DNA from: Bacteroides sp.
GTDB lineage: Bacteria; Bacteroidota; Bacteroidia; Bacteroidales; Bacteroidaceae
Direction of reading: 5' to 3'
DNA length: 64,000 nt
NCBI GenBank assembly: GCA_021201335.1
Contig: JAJQFD010000042.1
Coordinates: 310,001 to 374,000, forward strand
This document shows, in pieces, positions 58,240 through 64,000 of this stretch. A model generated the notes under the pieces. It searched no databases. It saw only the letters and a list, made by a program, of their open reading frames with translations, and was not told the DNA's origin. The position numbers were made by a program, and so were the translations under genes. Numbering within the stretch: position 1 is the first letter of the stretch; every line of letters begins with the position of its first letter.

Positions 58240-60430
58240 TTTCTTCCCAGGTCAGGGTGGTAGAAACCAATCTGGGAGTTTCGGCAGTATTCGGTTTGGC
58301 GCCATTAATCAGCCAGTTGCCATAAGATGGTCTGAAATTCATGGTGCGGTAAGTGGGGTACAGACTGTAAGTGTTTTGATTAGCCAATACGCCGTAAGAT
58401 CCTCTCAGTTTCAAAGTAGAAATGTGATCAGCCAGAGGTTCAAAAAAGTTTTCGCGGGCTATGTTCCATCCGAGCGAAAAAGAAGGTGTCCAAATCCAAC
58501 GATCTTCGCGGCGATAACGGGAAGAACCATCGTAACGCAGGTTGGCTTCTACCAGATAACGTCCTTCATAGTCGTAATTAATCCGTCCGAAGAAACCGGC
58601 ATTCGCCCATTCGTTGTAAGCTCCCTCTATTTTGTAATTACTCGTACTGGTAGTTAAATCCAGTACCGGAAAATCCGTAGAAATCATATCCGAACGTTCC
58701 CCTCTGACATTCCGGTATTTCTGTTGTTCGATCTGCATACCTGCTGTTGCCGCAATGGTATGCTTTCCCAGTTCGATCAGATAATTGGTATAGACGTTTG
58801 GATTGAGAAAAGTTCCTTTATACGCTTCTTCGGATACCGTATTTTGGCTTGGGCCGGTCATAGTGGCCGCATACGTTTTTTCGGGATCGTTGGCATAGTG
58901 GGAATAAATGATTTTGTAATCCCAATGTGTCCAGTTATTATCGGTTTTTATATTCATTTCTCCGATAATATTCCAGTTTTTCAGCGGAGTAAAGGTAACG
59001 CGTATCTGCTGGGAAAGACCGTCTTTTTGCTCTTTATGACGGCCCCCGTTTTGCAACGCTTCGATATAGTTTATATCCGACATATAATATCCGTTCGGGT
59101 CATAAACCGGACGTACCGGACGGGCGCGACGCAATACGTTATTATAGAATGCTTCATTATAGAGCATCGAAGGACGATCATAATCGGTACGTACATAGCG
59201 GGTGGAGAAATCCACTTTAAAATAATCAGTCAACTGGGCAGAAATTTTCCCGGTCAGGTTGTAACGGCTATAACCATCTGTTCCGTAACGCATGAAACCA
59301 TCCTGAGTTAAAAAATTACCAGACAGGTAATAAGTAATTTTACCGGTTCCGCCGCTGATGCTGGCGTTATGCTCTTGAGAAGTCGACCAATCCTTGTAGT
59401 ACTCTTTTAACCAGTCCACATTTCCCCAGGTATAATCGTAGTTCCACTTTCCATCTGCCTGCGGCTCGGCTACATCCATGGGATCCAGCTTTCCATCAAC
59501 ATAATCCTTCACCTTTTGCATGTAGTTTCCACCGCCGTATGTTTTATCGCGGTAGTAATATTGGCCATTTTTATTGTAGGAAGCATCATCATAAAAGTTC
59601 ACATATTCCCAGGCATTCATCATTTTAGGCATCAAGACAGGAGTATTGAACCGGAAACTGTTATTGTAGTTAACCACCGGACGGCCTTCTTTTCCGGATT
59701 TGGTAGTGATGAGGATTACCCCGAATGGTGCCCGGGAGCCATAGATAGAAGAAGCGGCAGCATCTTTCAACACCGAAATGTTCTCAATATCCTGCGGGTT
59801 AATGGTGTTAATATCTCCTTCCATTCCGTCAATCAGAATAAGTGGATCACTTTTGGTGTAAGGATTTCCACTTTCATCCGTTCCTACCGTACCAATCCCC
59901 CGGATATTGATGGATTTGGAACCATTGAGTTCTCCTCCGTTGCCTGAATTGGAGATATTCAACCCCGGAATAAGTCCTTGCAATGCCTGCACCGCATTGG
60001 AAACAGGGCGTGCTTCCAGGTCTTTCGCGGATGCGGTGGCTACAGAACCGGTCAGGTTCACTTTTTTCTGCACACCGAAGCCTACTACTACGACCTCATC
60101 CAGAGCTTGGGAATCTTCTTTAAGAGATATTCTCATGTTGGGTACCGGTTTCATCTCTACAGAGATATATCCAATATAAGAAATCTGTAACATAGCCTCC
60201 GGAGCAACTTTCAGGGAGAAGTTACCATCCAGGTCAGTGATGGTTCCATTGGTTGTGCCTTTCTCCATAATGGTAACACCTGTGAGGGGTTCGGCGGTAG
60301 TGGCATCTGTAATTTGTCCTCTTACTTCCATCGTGTTTTGGGCATATACACCCACTCCACCCATGAAAAGCCAAAAACACAGTACAAAGAACTGTACCGG
60401 GAATTGTCGCGAAATTCGTTTTCTTTTCAT
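58121..60430 (-). pseudogene. SusC-like TonB-dependent receptor, C-terminally truncated
   Basis: A SusC/RagA receptor with signal peptide (FFVLCFWLFMGGVGVYAQ), carboxypeptidase-D-like domain (VRGQITDATTAEPLTGVTIMEKG), plug (SINIRGIGTVGTDESG, VLKDAAASSIYGSRAPFGVILI) and about two thirds of the barrel. Normal family length is roughly 1,000 residues or more; homology ends near LTWEEIKTTNIGLDIS, after about 740, and the last 30 codons are the reverse complement of the propeller gene. No SusD gene follows. Barrel closure and assembly would fail. With the propeller gene it marks one rearrangement junction. Confidence 0.88.
58200..58222. other. Junction between two truncated convergent genes
   Basis: Propeller coding (plus) holds to about ATTCATGGAGA and SusC coding (minus) to about GATATCTCC, so both lose homology within the same 10-20 bp. 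This is the footprint of a deletion or inversion breakpoint, or of a misassembly. Confidence 0.7.
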
Positions 60431-60852
60431 AATAATTAAATAAAAGTTTAACTGTAAAATTGTTAGTTAGTGTTGGCTCGATGAACCGATGGCACGAAAG
60501 TAGGTTAGAAAAGAAAACGGTAGGAAAAAAGAGGGGCATCAAAAGTACAACAAAGCGGGAGAACAGATACATCAAGTGTTTCTCAAAAAGAGGGTAAAAT
60601 ACTGATTTACAATAGATATATTCCCTATTGGATTCACCGAAGAAACAAAACGATTGGGGAAAGTTGAATAAAACTTTGGCCGGATATAATCAGGTCAAAA
60701 ATTTGTGTTTATGCGCACATTCACTCTATAAAAAACTCTCATTCTTCAAATTTCCTATTTTTTTGCTTAAACCTTCTAGGTACAGTATTGACTCATCTTT
60801 ATATTTGCATTCTATCCAAAACGCAAATTCTATATCTCTTAAAACTAATACA
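60431..60852. promoter_or_regulatory. Divergent region between two SusC-like genes
   Basis: 422 bp, AT-rich, no convincing ORF. TATATTTG at 60800-60807 fits the -7 box and would serve the plus-strand SusC gene, starting 46 bp later; no -33 partner at the usual distance. No clear box was found for the minus-strand gene. Confidence 0.4.
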
Positions 60853-63800
60853 ATGAATGATTTAATCGAAAAAAGTCCCGACAAACAAATGGGCCTGAAT
60901 GAAAGAATAACTTTCAGGAATTTCCCGGGCCTCCAGTTACGAATCATGTTTTTGTTCCTACTACTATTTTCTACCGGACATTCATTTTACCCGATGAATG
61001 TAAATGCCACTACTTACCATGTAAACCAACAAGCTCAAACGTTAAAAGGAAAAGTTGTTGATTCGTTGGGTGATCCTTTACCGGGTGCAACCATTCAGCA
61101 AAAGGGCAGTACAAAAGGAGTTATTACAGATATTGACGGTAACTTCGAATTCACCGGATGTAAACCCGGAGACATTCTGGTCATTTCCTACATTGGGATG
61201 GAAACAAAAGAAGTAAAGTTCCAGGGAGAACGCCAACTCATCATTACCCTGAAAGACAAAACCGATGAGCTGGACGAAGTTACCGTTGTTGCTTTCGCCA
61301 AACAAAAGAAAGAAAGTGTGGTAGCCTCTATTACCACCGTCAAACCTTCCGAACTAAAAGTTCCCAGCAGCAACCTGACCACCGCCCTTGCGGGACGGGT
61401 AGCCGGATTAATCTCTTACCAGCAAAGCGGTGAACCCGGACAGGACAATGCTAATTTCTTTATCCGGGGTATTACCACCTTCGGTGCAGATGCCAAGAAA
61501 GATCCTTTGATCTTAATTGATGGTATCGAGCTAAATTCAGATGATCTGGCACGTCTGAATACGGACGACATTGCATCTTTCTCCATCATGAAGGATGCTA
61601 CGGCTACGGCTCTTTACGGTGCACGTGGTGCCAATGGAGTGATTCTGGTTACTACCAAAGAAGGGAAAGAAGGAAAAGTAACGGTTAATGCCCGAGTGGA
61701 AAATACCTTTACCCGCCCTACCGAGCGAAGAAAGATAGCCGATCCGGTTACCTACATGCGGATGCAAAACGAAGCGATTAAAACCCGCGACCCAATGGGG
61801 CTGGCCCTCTATTCGGAAGAAAAGATTGCGATGACAGCTGCCGGCAGATATCCCAATCTCTTCCCAGCGATCAACTGGTATGACACGATGCTGAAAGATA
61901 TGACTGTCAATCAACGGGCCAACGTCAGTCTGAGCGGAGGAGGTAAACTGGCAAGATATTATGTAGCGGGGAATGTCTCCCATGATACCGGCAATATACG
62001 GGTAGATAAAAGGAACAACTACAACAATAATATTAAGTTGATCAAATATTCTTTCCGTTCAAACATCAATATCGACCTGACTAAAACAACCGAGTTATTC
62101 CTCAAAATGAGTGCTTCTTTTGATGATTACAACGGACCAATTGACGGAGGTACCGAAGTCTACCGAATGGCCATGCAAGCCAATCCGGTTTTGTTTCAAC
62201 CTTACTATACACCGGATAATCAATACGTCAGTGTCAACCATATTTTATACGGGAATTATGGAGCCGGAAGTTACGTGAACCCGTATGCACAGGTACAAAG
62301 AGGCTACAAGGAATACAGTAAAAATACCATCCTTGCCCAGTTGGGATTCAAGCAAAACCTGGATGTAATTACCAAGGGATTATCGGCAAGGGTACTGGTT
62401 AATATCGACCGCTATGCAGAAACATCGGCAACCCGGGCATGGAATCCTTACTTCTATGGGGTTTCGAGTTATAACCTCAACGAAGGAAGTTACCGATTAA
62501 AAAGATTGAGAACAGGTAGCGACGGACTCGACTTTAACCAAGGAAAAATGTATATCAACACAGCTTTCTATCTGGAAGGTACCCTGGAATATTCACGGCT
62601 TTTCAAGGAAAAGCACCATACCAATGCCCTATTTGTTTATACCATGCGTGAGGCCAAAGAGTCAAACCCGGATATTAAGACCTTGCAGCTTTCCTTGCCT
62701 AACCGGAATATCGGTTTTGCAGGTCGTCTGGCTTATAACTACGACAACCGTTATATGATTGAAGGTAACTTCGGTTACAACGGTTCAGAACGTTTTTCAA
62801 AGAACAACCGGTGGGGATTCTTTCCGTCAATCGGGTTAGGTTGGATGCTCTCGAACGAAAAATTCTTTCAGCCGCTTTCTTCTTTCTTTAACCAGTTCAA
62901 GCTTAAAGCCACCTATGGTATGGCAGGGAACGACCAGATTGGTAATAACGATGATCGGTTCTATTACATGTCGGAAGTCAAAAACAACGAAGATAAAGCC
63001 GTAAACTGGGGAGAAAGACTGGACTATAGTCCCGGAGGTGGATTTTATGTCAACCGATATGCCAACGACCAGATTGGATGGGAGAAATCTTATAAGTTGA
63101 ATGCCGGTGTGGAATTCAGTACTACCTTCGGCCTGAATGCGAACATCGAATACTTCCACGAGAAAAGAGAGAATATACTTTTATCCCGTACCATTCCTGC
63201 TACCACCGGAATTACCCAGGATGTAAAAGCCAATCTGGGAAAGGCCAAAGGAAGCGGATTCGATATAGAACTTAATTACGAAAAGTTCTTCAACAAAGAT
63301 CTTTGGCTGACTTCCCGGGGTACTTTCACCTACGCTGCCAGCAAAGTGCTGAAATGGGAAGAACCGGATTACAGCGAAACTCCATGGGTATCTGCCGTAA
63401 ACAAGACCATCGGACGGGTAGCCGGATACATTGCCGAACGTCTTTTTATTGACGAAGAAGAGGTAAGGAACTCCCCTACTCAATTCGGCGATTATACCGC
63501 AGGAGACATCAAATACCGCGATATAAACAGGGATGGCAAAATTAATGAACTGGATAAAGTTACTTTGGGTTATCCAAATACACCACAGATCATGTACGGA
63601 TTCGGTTTCTCCCTGGGTTACAAAGGCATTGATATATCCTGTTTCTTCCAGGGATCTGCACGGCAGTCTTTTATGCTGGACTTAGCCGATATCACTCCCT
63701 TCCATAATATTCGCGGAGACGGCCTGATCGGACAAAACGCCGTTCTGCAAGCTATTGCCGACAATTACTGGTCGGAATCCAATCCCAATCCGTATGCTTT

Positions 63801-64000
63801 CTGGCCCCGGCTACAAAACGGAATGAACGAAAACAACAAGCAGGAAAGCACCTGGTGGCTGCAAGATGCCAGCTATTTAAGGCTGAAATCAGTCGAACTC
63901 GGATACACGCTTCCGCAGGCTTTAACCAGAAAACTAAAAATAAGCAACCTGCGTCTCTACGTAAGCGGAACGAATCTCGTTCGGTGGAGTAAATTCAAAT
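60853..64000 (+). CDS. SusC/RagA-like TonB-dependent receptor (partial at window edge)
   Basis: Absent from the ORF track because it has no stop in the window. From the ATG at 60853 the frame is open for about 1,049 codons. A hydrophilic N-terminal stretch of about 28 residues precedes the export helix (LRIMFLFLLLFSTGHSF). A carboxypeptidase-D-like domain follows (LKGKVVDSLGDPLPGATIQQKG), then the plug with FFIRGITTFGADAKKDPLILIDGIEL and IMKDATATALYGARGANGVILVTT, and the barrel through YLRLKSVELGYTLPQAL near the edge, close to the expected C-terminus. The long pre-signal extension is found in some RagA-type receptors. A SusD partner is expected just beyond the window. Confidence 0.93.
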   Translation, partial: MNDLIEKSPDKQMGLNERITFRNFPGLQLRIMFLFLLLFSTGHSFYPMNVNATTYHVNQQAQTLKGKVVDSLGDPLPGATIQQKGSTKGVITDIDGNFEFTGCKPGDILVISYIGMETKEVKFQGERQLIITLKDKTDELDEVTVVAFAKQKKESVVASITTVKPSELKVPSSNLTTALAGRVAGLISYQQSGEPGQDNANFFIRGITTFGADAKKDPLILIDGIELNSDDLARLNTDDIASFSIMKDATATALYGARGANGVILVTTKEGKEGKVTVNARVENTFTRPTERRKIADPVTYMRMQNEAIKTRDPMGLALYSEEKIAMTAAGRYPNLFPAINWYDTMLKDMTVNQRANVSLSGGGKLARYYVAGNVSHDTGNIRVDKRNNYNNNIKLIKYSFRSNINIDLTKTTELFLKMSASFDDYNGPIDGGTEVYRMAMQANPVLFQPYYTPDNQYVSVNHILYGNYGAGSYVNPYAQVQRGYKEYSKNTILAQLGFKQNLDVITKGLSARVLVNIDRYAETSATRAWNPYFYGVSSYNLNEGSYRLKRLRTGSDGLDFNQGKMYINTAFYLEGTLEYSRLFKEKHHTNALFVYTMREAKESNPDIKTLQLSLPNRNIGFAGRLAYNYDNRYMIEGNFGYNGSERFSKNNRWGFFPSIGLGWMLSNEKFFQPLSSFFNQFKLKATYGMAGNDQIGNNDDRFYYMSEVKNNEDKAVNWGERLDYSPGGGFYVNRYANDQIGWEKSYKLNAGVEFSTTFGLNANIEYFHEKRENILLSRTIPATTGITQDVKANLGKAKGSGFDIELNYEKFFNKDLWLTSRGTFTYAASKVLKWEEPDYSETPWVSAVNKTIGRVAGYIAERLFIDEEEVRNSPTQFGDYTAGDIKYRDINRDGKINELDKVTLGYPNTPQIMYGFGFSLGYKGIDISCFFQGSARQSFMLDLADITPFHNIRGDGLIGQNAVLQAIADNYWSESNPNPYAFWPRLQNGMNENNKQESTWWLQDASYLRLKSVELGYTLPQALTRKLKISNLRLYVSGTNLVRWSKFK

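Overview
The window looks like a chromosomal segment of a Bacteroidales bacterium, most like Parabacteroides or a close relative. Supporting signs are the dcw cluster order without ddl, SusC/SusD pairs, DUF4292 and DUF5690 family proteins, glycine-lipid genes, a hybrid two-component beta-propeller gene, and promoters with the Bacteroidetes -7 box TAnnTTTG. No genus marker was available, so the genus is inference.

Layout. 1-3.75 kb (minus strand): dut, a TPR protein, a DUF4292 lipoprotein and an EnvC-like M23 peptidase cut by the window edge, opposite dgt (plus). 5.3-6.4 kb: a gene-free stretch with 22-bp-phased repeats and REP-like palindromes. 6.4-8.3 kb (minus): glsA-glsB for glycine lipids. 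8.9-24.7 kb (plus): a compact intact division and cell-wall operon, mraZ-rsmH-ftsL-like-ftsI-murE-mraY-murD-ftsW-murG-murC-ftsQ-ftsA-ftsZ-yqeY, preceded by a four-repeat MraZ operator and closed by a clear terminator.

24.9-38.9 kb: an accessory locus for 2-aminoethylphosphonate (AEP). It has a divergent HTH-type regulator, a DUF5690 transporter, phnX, phnW, a DAO-type FAD oxidoreductase, both ETF subunits (alpha carries a two-cluster ferredoxin domain), then a second transcription unit with a small secreted protein, SusC, SusD and a lipoprotein phosphodiesterase. A 14-bp sequence is shared exactly by the two upstream regions, suggesting one regulon: surface capture and cleavage of an AEP conjugate, import, then conversion to phosphate and acetaldehyde, with a possible ETF-linked oxidation of an N-substituted AEP.

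39-46.5 kb: a subtilase with a T9SS-like C-terminus next to a PorV-like protein, two unknown minus-strand genes and a rhomboid protease. 46.6-52.5 kb: a probable sugar-acid operon (DapA-family lyase, sodium symporter, Fe-alcohol dehydrogenase, PdxA-like dehydrogenase, DUF1537 kinase). 52.5-56 kb: housekeeping genes recO, tRNA-Glu, rpsT, gyrB. 56.2-64 kb: a truncated propeller sensor and a truncated SusC-like gene joined tail to tail at one junction, then a second SusC-like gene running off the window.

A striking pattern is that several accessory genes between 26 and 58 kb carry a single lesion (in-frame TAG, in-frame TAA, homopolymer frameshifts), while the housekeeping clusters on both sides are intact. 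This may be real decay of the accessory loci or assembly error; the sequence alone cannot decide.
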